DNA of 64,000 nt from Candidatus Gastranaerophilales bacterium (GTDB lineage Bacteria > Cyanobacteriota > Vampirovibrionia > Gastranaerophilales > Gastranaerophilaceae), in assembly GCA_947589425.1 (NCBI GenBank), contig CANQAV010000005.1, positions 1 through 64,000 on the forward strand. The letters run 5' to 3'. The stretch's first letter is position 1, and each line of letters starts with the position of its first letter. The notes beneath the pieces were generated by a model. That model made no database searches. It was not told the origin of the DNA and was given only the letters and a program-made list of their open reading frames with translations. This document shows, in pieces, positions 33,149 through 40,833 of the stretch. Made by a program: the position numbers and the translations under genes.

Positions 33149-34129
33149 ATGAAAAAAAATCTTATACTAATCGGCTCGGGTTGTTGGTTTATTGACAGTT
33201 TTTCATATTTTATCGAAAAAGGTTTTAAAATGACTGTCATAAAAGTTGAAAAAACAGCATCTTTTTTTGCTCCAAATTACGAAATATTAAATGCTTTAGG
33301 TGCAAAGATTATTGAAGCTGAATATAACAGCGATTTTATTAAAAGTTTAAACATAAATCAAAATACAATTATAATTGGCGGCGGTTATTATTCCGGCGAT
33401 TCCCCCAATTTTAACGGAAGCTTTGTTTCTCATAATGAATTATGGCTTATGAAAAATATTGCGAATTATAATAAACAAAATAATTTGGGGGCTTTAACCG
33501 TAAGATATTTTAACGGGGATACGGGTTTCGGTACAAAAATGGAAGCGGAGCTTTTTGAAGAAAGCCTTAAAAATGTTGATTTATTGATTTTTGATAATGA
33601 CAATTTAAGGGATTTTGTTGTTACAAATGCTCCCAAATTAAAAGACAAAAAATATTTTTACGGCTGGATTGAAACCCCGTTAAAAAAATATGTAAATCAT
33701 AATTTAACAAAAAAATATTTTAGAGAATTTATCTCTTTCGGAAGAGTTATCTGTTCTGATAAAAATATGAAATATCCCGTAAAAACAGCGTTTTATCCCT
33801 ATCCGTATAATCAGTACAGGGGAATAAAAAGAATAATAAAAAGATTTTATCATAAAAAAATACGACATCTAAAAAGCGGTTACTACATTGCAGGATGCGC
33901 AAATTTGGCACAAATCCTTTCTGACAGAAAAGAGGCTTTTCAAAAACTGTCCGATTACGCCTTTGGTTTATCGCATTTTTATGATATTTTTCAGGGCTCA
34001 ATTGAAAAATTTACGAAAAACAAAGACTTTTATTTTTCACTTTTCGGACAAAATTCAACTATTAAAGAGGGGGGGGTAAGGGTATGTCTGCCTATTACGC
34101 CTTTTGCAATAACCCCTCAAAAGATGTAA
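33149..34129 (+). CDS. Glycosyltransferase-like paralog 2, N-terminal part (phase OFF)
   Basis: This is the tandem paralog of the 31880 gene, starting NLILIGSGCWFIDSFSYFIEKGFKMTVIK with AAAGGATG as ribosome site. The reading frame passes a G8 tract, goes out of phase and ends 18 codons later (VRVCLPITPFAITPQKM). In the correct frame the sequence continues as AYYAFCNNPSKDVTYLMNGIIPL. With nine G the product would be 410 aa. It shares a 161-bp identical block with paralog 1. Confidence 0.6.
   Translation: MKKNLILIGSGCWFIDSFSYFIEKGFKMTVIKVEKTASFFAPNYEILNALGAKIIEAEYNSDFIKSLNINQNTIIIGGGYYSGDSPNFNGSFVSHNELWLMKNIANYNKQNNLGALTVRYFNGDTGFGTKMEAELFEESLKNVDLLIFDNDNLRDFVVTNAPKLKDKKYFYGWIETPLKKYVNHNLTKKYFREFISFGRVICSDKNMKYPVKTAFYPYPYNQYRGIKRIIKRFYHKKIRHLKSGYYIAGCANLAQILSDRKEAFQKLSDYAFGLSHFYDIFQGSIEKFTKNKDFYFSLFGQNSTIKEGGVRVCLPITPFAITPQKM
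33458..33618 (+). repeat. 161-bp block identical in both paralogs (copy 2)
   Basis: This is the second copy of the identical block described at 32195-32355. A further nearly identical stretch covers the 3' ends (CTAAAGATGAGTGATGATGA... at about 32979 and 34239). Confidence 0.85.
34069..34076 (+). repeat. Poly-G8 tract in paralog 2
   Basis: Eight G follow AAAGA and lead to TAAGGG. Adding one G gives GAG GGG GGG GGT AAG GGT ATG, which joins the N-terminal frame to the conserved C-terminal domain. The ON length, nine, is the same as that deduced for paralog 1. Confidence 0.85.
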
Positions 34130-34380
34130 CATATTTGATGAACGGGATTATACCTTTAATTTCTCACAATTTACATAATGTATATAAAAGCATGACAGAT
34201 AAAAAAATGGCAATTTTAATTAAAGATAAGTCCGATTTTAGAAAATTACTAAAGATGAGTGATGATGAAATACAGGAATATAGGGATAATATTTATAATA
34301 ATTCGGATTTATTTACCTTTGACAGAACCGCTCAAAGAATAATTGAAGAATTTGAAATTTCAAAACGGTTAAACAAATAA
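34084..34380 (+). CDS. Glycosyltransferase-like paralog 2, C-terminal part (out of frame)
   Basis: The 98-aa frame opens at an ATG (SAYYAFCNNPSKD) just after the G8 tract and overlaps the end of the out-of-phase N-terminal frame. It matches the C-terminal part of paralog 1 closely: GIIPLISHNLHNVYKSM, MSDDEIQEYRDN, NNSDLFTFD. It could be translated alone from 34084, but without a ribosome site a functional protein is more likely only from the G9 joined frame. The last residues (ISKRLNK) are specific to this copy. Confidence 0.65.
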   Translation: MSAYYAFCNNPSKDVTYLMNGIIPLISHNLHNVYKSMTDKKMAILIKDKSDFRKLLKMSDDEIQEYRDNIYNNSDLFTFDRTAQRIIEEFEISKRLNK

Positions 34381-34395
34381 AAAGAAAGAAGAAGT

Positions 34396-35205
34396 ATGGA
34401 ATTTACACCTGAAATGATGAATATACTAATCAAAACAAGCCCTATTATATTCATCATAAGTATTATAGGGCTTATTGTATTTTTTATTGCATTAATCGTT
34501 TTTTTAATAAGAAAAAAACAAATTAAAGCTTGGGTTTGTATATTGCCGGTTATTTTTGTTATGGGAATATACCATTTTTATACACTATTAGTATTCAAAG
34601 AAGTATTGTTTGCAAAAGATGCGGATGCAATTGAAAAAGCAATAAAACTGCCTTTTAACCTATATAAACATGAATATATTTTAGAAATGGGAAGGTTTTA
34701 TGGGGGCGAACATGAATGTTATAAAAAACACGATGACATCCCAAACATTGATAAAGCAATTGAATATTATGAAAAAGCAATAAGAGGAAAATATGAAAAA
34801 TATCCTTTTTCATCATATGAACTTGCCGGGATGTATTTAGTTAAGGAGGACTATGCTAAAACTATTGAAATTATAGATGCTATGGAAAAAAAGCCTGGCT
34901 CTTTTAACTGCCACTATTTTAAAGCAGATGCTCTTATTATACAAGGAAAACATCAGGAAGCGCTTGATTATTTAAATAAATTTGATGATGAAAAATTAAT
35001 TCCATATAAAGCAATGCTCTATAGAACGCTCGGACAATATCAAAAATCGCAAAGCCTGCTTGCAAATTATCACCCTAACATCCATCCGTCTGCAATTAAA
35101 ACAGTTTTAAAAAAATTTGACGATATAAACAGTTATAAATATAGTATTAAGGCAACAAGAAAAGAAAAAATGAAAACAATAGGTATCTACGGTATATTCT
35201 TCTAA
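34396..35205 (+). CDS. TPR-repeat membrane protein
   Basis: The 269-aa protein has two adjacent N-terminal membrane helices (about 14-38 and 46-66). A cytoplasmic or periplasmic TPR-like array follows: AIEYYEKAIRGKYEKYPFSSYELAGMYLVKEDYAKTIEII, FNCHYFKADALIIQGKHQEALDYLNKF, MLYRTLGQYQKSQSLL. It starts 15 nt after the phase-variable paralog 2 with AAGAAG as ribosome site and is likely in the same transcript. A role as scaffold for glycan synthesis is suggested only by position. A strong terminator follows. Confidence 0.7.
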   Translation: MEFTPEMMNILIKTSPIIFIISIIGLIVFFIALIVFLIRKKQIKAWVCILPVIFVMGIYHFYTLLVFKEVLFAKDADAIEKAIKLPFNLYKHEYILEMGRFYGGEHECYKKHDDIPNIDKAIEYYEKAIRGKYEKYPFSSYELAGMYLVKEDYAKTIEIIDAMEKKPGSFNCHYFKADALIIQGKHQEALDYLNKFDDEKLIPYKAMLYRTLGQYQKSQSLLANYHPNIHPSAIKTVLKKFDDINSYKYSIKATRKEKMKTIGIYGIFF

Positions 35206-35245
35206 AATATTAAAAACGGGGCTTATACCCCGTTTTTAATATTTT
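35204..35245. terminator. Strong bidirectional terminator
   Basis: An 18-bp perfect stem (35204-35221 with 35228-35245; AAAAACGGGG against CCCCGTTTTT at its top) with a 6-nt loop lies between the convergent TPR gene and hydA. A/T tracts on both sides make it work in both directions. Confidence 0.93.
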
Positions 35246-35255
35246 AGAATTTAAA

Positions 35256-36998
35256 TTATACTTTTATCTTTTGAGATTTATTTGAATAAGTTGTATGAAG
35301 TAATTCATGTGCTTTATGCGAGCCCGGTTTTTCCAAAAATTCACTATAAAGCCTTATGATATCAGGGTTTTCATGACAATTTCTGATTTTAAGTTCTCTA
35401 TCTTCCTTGTATAACCCTTGAGCTCTGTTTTCTTTTGTTTTCAAGTCTTTACAAGCCGAAGGCTGTCCCCCGCCATTAATACATCCGCCGGGGCAAGCCA
35501 TTACTTCAAGCATTTGAAAATCAGCTTTGCCTTCTTTTACTTCTTTAATTGCACGTTCAGCTTCCGCTAAGGTTGAAACAACTCTTATTTTAACGGTTTG
35601 TCCGTTTATATCAACGGCAGCTTCTTTTGAACGTGAAGCTTTGTCTACCCCTCTTAAAGGCATAACATCAAGATTTTCAAGGTTTTTACCCGTTACAATA
35701 TTATATGCGGTTCTAAGTGCCGCCTCCGCAACACCGCCCGAAGCACCAAATATCGTACCGCCGCCCGAATATTGACCGAAGGGCGAATCTGCTTCCTGCT
35801 CATCAATATTGTTAAAATCAATACCTTGTTGTTTTATCATTTTAGCAAATTCGTAAGTTGTTAAAACGTAATCTGTTTCACCCTTAAGTTCATCTCTTTT
35901 GGCTTCATATTTTTTAGCGGTACAAGGCATAATTGATATAACTTTAATATTTTCTTTATTGAAGCCTTCATAGAATTTTGGCGCAATTTCTTTTGCAATC
36001 GGAGATAACATTCCCTGAGGAGATTTTGCGCTTGAAAGATGATTTAACATATCGGGATGATTTAATTCCATATATCTTACCCATGCCGGACAGCAAGAAG
36101 TAAATATGGGAAGGTTTTCACCCTTTGTTAATCTTTCGACAAATTCGCTTGCTTCTTCCATAATCGTAAGGTCGGCAGAGAAATTTGTATCAAAAATCAA
36201 ATCAAAACCGAGCTTACGGCAAGCCGAATATATCTTTTTAATAGTGTTTTCGCCCGAAGGAAGATTAAACATTTCCCCGAGTGCAACACGAACGGAAGGA
36301 GCAATTTGAACAATTGTTTTCACTTCTTTATCATTCAACAAATCGTAAACATTGTCGATATCTGATTTTATGGTTAAAGCGCCCGTAGGACAAACGCTTA
36401 CGCATTGACCGCAGTTAACACAGTTAACATCTTTAAGGGGCTTGCCTGCCATAGGCTGAACTTTTGTCAAAGAACCTCTTTCAGAAAAGCCCAGAACGCC
36501 TATTCCCTGAAACTCCGAACACGCTCTTACACACGCACCGCAGAGAATACATTTATTCATATCTCTTACGATTGAAGGGCTTGAAGCATCAATCGGCGAA
36601 AATTCTTCCTGTTTCATTTTTACATAAGGAATATCCGTAATTCCATATTCCATTGAATATTTTTGAAGTTCGCATGAGCCTGATTTTGAGCAGGTTGTAC
36701 ATTCTCTGTCATGATGAGCCAATAACAATTCAAGAATTGCTTTTCTGATTTTTCTTACTTTATTGTTATTTGTATAAATTTTTATTCCCGCTCTCGGGGG
36801 CATTGTACAAGAAGCTTGAATGCCTCTGCCTTCAACTTCGACAACGCACATTCTGCATGCTCCGAATTGAGTTAAATCAGGACGATAGCAAAATGTCGGT
36901 ATTTCAATTCCCGCTTTTTTTGCTACTTCCAATACCGTTTTTTCATCTGTAAATTCAACTTCGGTATCATTTATAAATAATGTTTTTTTGTCAGTCAT
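35256..36998 (-). CDS. hydA: [FeFe] hydrogenase catalytic subunit
   Basis: The 580-aa protein reduces protons to H2 at an H-cluster. In order it has an N-terminal [2Fe-2S] domain (FGACRMCVVE), the His-containing cluster region HHDRECTTCSKSGSC, two [4Fe-4S] motifs (CILCGACVRAC, CVNCGQCVSVC), and the three H-cluster signatures. These are L1 TSCCPAW (C302/C303), L2 MPCTAKKYE (C359) and L3 ACPGGCINGGGQP (C502, C506). All active-site cysteines are present. It is the last gene of hydC-hydB-hydA, the layout of soluble electron-bifurcating hydrogenases that couple NADH and reduced ferredoxin oxidation to H2 release. The hydEFG maturases are not in the window. Confidence 0.95.
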   Translation of the reverse strand: MTDKKTLFINDTEVEFTDEKTVLEVAKKAGIEIPTFCYRPDLTQFGACRMCVVEVEGRGIQASCTMPPRAGIKIYTNNNKVRKIRKAILELLLAHHDRECTTCSKSGSCELQKYSMEYGITDIPYVKMKQEEFSPIDASSPSIVRDMNKCILCGACVRACSEFQGIGVLGFSERGSLTKVQPMAGKPLKDVNCVNCGQCVSVCPTGALTIKSDIDNVYDLLNDKEVKTIVQIAPSVRVALGEMFNLPSGENTIKKIYSACRKLGFDLIFDTNFSADLTIMEEASEFVERLTKGENLPIFTSCCPAWVRYMELNHPDMLNHLSSAKSPQGMLSPIAKEIAPKFYEGFNKENIKVISIMPCTAKKYEAKRDELKGETDYVLTTYEFAKMIKQQGIDFNNIDEQEADSPFGQYSGGGTIFGASGGVAEAALRTAYNIVTGKNLENLDVMPLRGVDKASRSKEAAVDINGQTVKIRVVSTLAEAERAIKEVKEGKADFQMLEVMACPGGCINGGGQPSACKDLKTKENRAQGLYKEDRELKIRNCHENPDIIRLYSEFLEKPGSHKAHELLHTTYSNKSQKIKV

Positions 36999-37016
36999 TT
37001 TTATGAATTTCCTTAT

Positions 37017-38873
37017 CTATTCGACTACTATCGCTTTAAACGGACAATTTTCCTTGCAAGCACCGCATTTAATACATTTTGACGTATCAATTTTGTGTGC
37101 TTCTTTAACGTTTCCTGAAATTGCGCCTACGGGGCAGTTTCTTGCACATTTTGTACAGCCTTTGCAAAGCTCTTCTTTAATTCTGTATTTTTTAAGAGCC
37201 GTGCAAACACCGGCAGGACATTTTTTATCCTTAATGTGTGCGATATATTCATCTCTAAAATATTTAAGAGTTGATAAAACAGGGTTTGGAGCAGATTTTC
37301 CGAGACCGCATAAAGAGCCTTGTTTTACAACTTGAGCAAGCTCTTCAAGTCTGTCTAAATCTTCCATTTCGCCTTCGCCGCGAACGATTTTTTCTAATAT
37401 GGCGAGCATATTTTTTGTACCTTCACGGCAGGGAACGCATTTTCCGCAAGATTCATTCTTTGTAAAATTCATGAAAAATCTTGCAACTTCAACAATGCAG
37501 GTATCTTCATTCATTACAACAAGACCGCCCGAGCCTACCATGGCGCCAACTTTTGTTAACTGGTCGTAATCCATCGGCATATCAAGATGTTCTTGAGTTA
37601 AACATCCGCCCGAAGGTCCTCCTATTTGTACGGCTTTAAATTTCTTGCCGTTTCTGATACCGCCGCCCAAATCGAAAACGATTTGTCTTAAGGTTGTATT
37701 CATAGGTACTTCAATAAGTCCCGTGTTATTAACTTCGCCCGTCAGAGCGAAAGTTTTTGTACCTTTAGAAGTATCGGTACCCATTGAAGCAAACCATTTT
37801 GCACCGTTTAAGATAATTAAAGGAACGTTTGCAAATGTTTCAACGTTATTTAATAGTGTAGGACGTTTAAAAAGACCGCATTCAGCCATGTGTATGTTTT
37901 TGGGTCTTGGCATACCGCGTTCACCTTCAATTGAAGCAATCAGCGCAGATGATTCGCCGCATACAAAAGCGCCTGCCCCTTCTCTAATGTTGATTTTAAG
38001 GTTGAAGTTTGAGCCCATGATATTGTTTCCCAAAAAACCGCGAGCTTCCGCATCGGCAATTGCTTTTCTTAAACGTTTAATTGCAAGAGGATATTCTGCT
38101 CTAACGTATATATAAGCTTCATCCGCACCAACGGCAAATGCTGCTATTGCCATACCTTCAAGAAGTTTATGAGGGTCATCTTCCATAACAGACCTATCCA
38201 TAAAAGCGCCGGGGTCGCCTTCATCACCGTTACAGATAACGTAAGATTTTCCGCCTCTGTGCTGATAAACGCTTCTCCATTTTTTACCCGTGGCAAAACC
38301 ACCGCCGCCTCTGCCTCTTAAACCTGACTCTTCTATTTCTTTTATTACATATTCGGGGTCATTTATTTCCAAAACCTTGCTTAACGCACTGTATGCACCG
38401 ACGGAAAGCGCTTCATCAAGGCTTTCGGGGTTAATTATACCGCAATTTTTCATTGCAGTTCTTGTTTGTTTTGCATAGAAGTTCATTTCTTCGTTATTTA
38501 CAATCTTTTTATTTAAAGCAGGATCAACATATAACAAACGCTCAACCACCGTATCATTTAAAAGAGAGTCATATATTTCTTTGACATCTTCTTTTTTTAC
38601 ATGAACGTACGTTAATTTTTTATCAGGTATTACAACAAGACATCCCTGTTCGCAAAAACCGATACAGCCTGTCGGAATAACGCTCATTTTTACTTCATTT
38701 GTAAGAGCTTGAGCATCGGCACCGAGTTTTTTGAATTCTTCAATTAACTCAAGTGCTCCGTTTGCGACACAGCCCGTTGAAGCGCAGACATGAATTCTTC
38801 TTCCCTGTTTTTCAATAAGTTTTTGTGCTTTTTCTTTTTCTTCGTTAATGTTAATTTTTAATTCTGTACTCAT
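37017..38873 (-). CDS. hydB: Hydrogenase NuoF-like subunit
   Basis: The 618-aa protein has an N-terminal thioredoxin-like [2Fe-2S] part (HVCASTGCVANGA, TGCIGFCEQGCLV), then the NuoF core with NADH/FMN sites (GLRGRGGGGFATGKKW, CNGDEGDPGAFMDR). A [4Fe-4S] SLBB-end motif (ESCGKCVPCREGT) follows, and a C-terminal two-cluster ferredoxin (CKGCTKCARNCP, CIKCGACKENCP). This matches HydB of bifurcating hydrogenases and the site of NADH oxidation. It lies 3 nt after hydC and 18 nt before hydA. Confidence 0.95.
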   Translation of the reverse strand: MSTELKININEEKEKAQKLIEKQGRRIHVCASTGCVANGALELIEEFKKLGADAQALTNEVKMSVIPTGCIGFCEQGCLVVIPDKKLTYVHVKKEDVKEIYDSLLNDTVVERLLYVDPALNKKIVNNEEMNFYAKQTRTAMKNCGIINPESLDEALSVGAYSALSKVLEINDPEYVIKEIEESGLRGRGGGGFATGKKWRSVYQHRGGKSYVICNGDEGDPGAFMDRSVMEDDPHKLLEGMAIAAFAVGADEAYIYVRAEYPLAIKRLRKAIADAEARGFLGNNIMGSNFNLKINIREGAGAFVCGESSALIASIEGERGMPRPKNIHMAECGLFKRPTLLNNVETFANVPLIILNGAKWFASMGTDTSKGTKTFALTGEVNNTGLIEVPMNTTLRQIVFDLGGGIRNGKKFKAVQIGGPSGGCLTQEHLDMPMDYDQLTKVGAMVGSGGLVVMNEDTCIVEVARFFMNFTKNESCGKCVPCREGTKNMLAILEKIVRGEGEMEDLDRLEELAQVVKQGSLCGLGKSAPNPVLSTLKYFRDEYIAHIKDKKCPAGVCTALKKYRIKEELCKGCTKCARNCPVGAISGNVKEAHKIDTSKCIKCGACKENCPFKAIVVE

Positions 38874-38876
38874 ACT

Positions 38877-39368
38877 CTACTCATTTTCTTTTAATAATGT
38901 ATCAATAATAATTAAAACCGCATCAGGTGTCATTTTAGGATATACCTTTTCGTTAATAACAACAGCGGGAGCCAAAGAACACGCACCCAGACAACTTACC
39001 GTTTCAAGAGAAAACAGTCCGTTCGGGGTTGTCATTTTGCCGTTTTGCAAAGAAAGTTTCTTTCTGACAGCCTCTAATACAGGCATTGAGCCCCTAACAT
39101 GGCAGGCTGTACCGTCGCAAACTTTAATTTCATATTTTCCCTTAGGCTCTAAGCTGAATTGCGCATAAAAAGTTACAACACCATATACCGTAGCGGGGGA
39201 TAACCCTTCAATATTTTCTCCGATGTAGCTGATTGCTTCTTCGGGAAGATATCTGTAAATGGCTTGAACTTTTTGCAAAATCGTAATCAGATTTGTTTTG
39301 TTATAGTTGTATTCTTTTAAAATTTCGTCAATTTTTTTAAAATCGACAGAGGTTTTTAATTCCGTCAT
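38877..39368 (-). CDS. hydC: Hydrogenase NuoE-like subunit
   Basis: The 163-aa protein is a thioredoxin-fold [2Fe-2S] subunit of the NuoE/HydC family. The four ligands are in CDGTACHVRGS and CLGACSLAP. The N-terminal helical part (LITILQKVQAIYRYLPEEAISYIGE) and the AQFSLEPKGKYEIKVC core are typical. It is the first gene of the hydrogenase operon, 94 nt after rsfS; no strong promoter was recognised in that gap, so read-through from dnaX-ricT-rsfS is possible. Confidence 0.93.
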   Translation of the reverse strand: MTELKTSVDFKKIDEILKEYNYNKTNLITILQKVQAIYRYLPEEAISYIGENIEGLSPATVYGVVTFYAQFSLEPKGKYEIKVCDGTACHVRGSMPVLEAVRKKLSLQNGKMTTPNGLFSLETVSCLGACSLAPAVVINEKVYPKMTPDAVLIIIDTLLKENE

Positions 39369-39462
39369 TGCCTATCTTTCCCATAAAAATACATTCAGTT
39401 AACATTTTAATATAAACAAAATTATTTTCAAAATTTTTTATGCGAAATTAAAGCAACAAAAG

Positions 39463-39864
39463 CTATGCCTTGTCATACATTGCATATTCAAGGGAATTTT
39501 GCTCCCAGTACGGTCTGTCTATTAAAAGAGCATGCGACCAAAATTTTTCAATTTTATATGTTTCTCTCTGCTCACGTGCCATAATGTGAACAACAACATC
39601 CCCATAGTCCAACAAATTCCATTTATTTTGCTTTTCGGTTTCATCTCCCAGAGGAATTTTTTTAAAATAATCTTTAACTTTTTTTCTTAAAGTTTGGGTA
39701 AGCCCTCTTATATGAGGAGTTGAAGTACCTGTTGCAATGATAAAATAATCAGACAAAGAACATACCCTGCTCACGTTTAAAATGGTGATGTCAAGCGCTT
39801 TATTATCATCTAATATTCTTGCTATTGCGCATGCGAATTTTTCGCTTTCGATTGTATTTTCCAT
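39463..39864 (-). CDS. rsfS: Ribosomal silencing factor RsfS
   Basis: The 133-aa protein has the RsfS/Iojap fold signature: NVSRVCSLSDYFIIATGTSTPHIRGLTQTLRKKVKD, then WNLLDYGDVVVHIMAREQRETYKIEKFWSHA. RsfS binds ribosomal protein L14 and blocks subunit joining under starvation. It is the third gene after dnaX and ricT, 8 nt from ricT. Confidence 0.92.
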   Translation of the reverse strand: MENTIESEKFACAIARILDDNKALDITILNVSRVCSLSDYFIIATGTSTPHIRGLTQTLRKKVKDYFKKIPLGDETEKQNKWNLLDYGDVVVHIMAREQRETYKIEKFWSHALLIDRPYWEQNSLEYAMYDKA

Positions 39865-39872
39865 TGTTTTCC

Positions 39873-40793
39873 TTATATATTGCCTGTTGAAGAATTTCTG
39901 TCATCTTCAAGCATTTTAATATCCACGACTTCATCATCCTGATAGTTCATATTGTTGTCAATGTCTATATCAATATTGACTTCGCCGTCTATCATTTCAA
40001 TTTCCGATTTTTGATATTCCTTTAGTTTGCCGTCTTCTAATTTAACGTTAACTGCTTTTTTAAGGAAATTAACCATAAACACTTTTCCGACTCCGTCAGG
40101 TGTCATAACGCCGGAGCCTACGGGGGGAAGCGTTTTTGCGGCATCAAGATAATTTTTATATTCATAATTTAAGCAGCACAGAAGCCTTCCGCATGCTCCC
40201 GTAATTTTACAGGGAGTTATCGGAATTCCCTGATCTTTTGCAAGTTTAGTATTAACCTGTTCAAATTTTTTCAAAAAAGTACAGCAGCAATAATTTTGCC
40301 CGCAAACACCTTTTCCTTGAAGGATTGAAGTTTCGTCCCTCACACCTATGTGCCTTAAATCAATCCTTACTCTTTTAAATTCCTGAGTTAAATCTTTTAA
40401 AAGCTCTCTGAAATCAACTCTTTCCGGAGCGGTATAGTAAAATGTTATTTTTTTTCTGTCAAAAGTGTATCTTGCCTGTGTAAATTTCATGACAAGATTT
40501 CTTTTCATGGCTAAATCACGACATTTATAGAATGCTTCAACTTCAAGCTTTTTCTGTTCTTCATAAGCCCTAAGGTCATCTTCATTCATTATTCTGACAA
40601 GCGTTAGAGGCTCGGGCTGATGTTTTTCCCATGTTTTTTGTATTTGAGAATTAACAACAAATACACTGAACACCTCTTCCCCTTTTTCCGTTCTTACAAG
40701 AACAAGCTGACCATGCTTAATATTAGCATCGGGAGAAACTTTAAGAGGATGAAATTGATTTTTAATAACTCTTACAGCAAACTTCATAAACAT
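39873..40793 (-). CDS. ricT: PSP1-domain protein RicT (YaaT)
   Basis: The 306-aa protein carries the PSP1 domain with its cysteine-rich core: LRHIGVRDETSILQGKGVCGQNYCCCTFLKKFEQVNTKLAKDQG and CKITGACGRLLCCLNYEY. In Firmicutes RicT, with RicA and RicF, forms an Fe-S-containing complex that influences RNase Y and mRNA processing; whether partners exist here cannot be seen. The tail is acidic (DIDIDNNMNYQDDEVVDIKMLEDD). The gene order dnaX-ricT is commonly conserved. A start at ATG 40787 is an equally good alternative. Confidence 0.9.
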   Translation of the reverse strand: MFMKFAVRVIKNQFHPLKVSPDANIKHGQLVLVRTEKGEEVFSVFVVNSQIQKTWEKHQPEPLTLVRIMNEDDLRAYEEQKKLEVEAFYKCRDLAMKRNLVMKFTQARYTFDRKKITFYYTAPERVDFRELLKDLTQEFKRVRIDLRHIGVRDETSILQGKGVCGQNYCCCTFLKKFEQVNTKLAKDQGIPITPCKITGACGRLLCCLNYEYKNYLDAAKTLPPVGSGVMTPDGVGKVFMVNFLKKAVNVKLEDGKLKEYQKSEIEMIDGEVNIDIDIDNNMNYQDDEVVDIKMLEDDRNSSTGNI

Positions 40794-40833
40794 AATTATA
40801 GAAAAAAAATATTTTTAGGGCAAATTAAAGCCC

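Noticed and set aside
40122-40127. Six-base G/C run in ricT as a switch
   Set aside because: The gene is intact and essential-type; the run is below usual slippage length.
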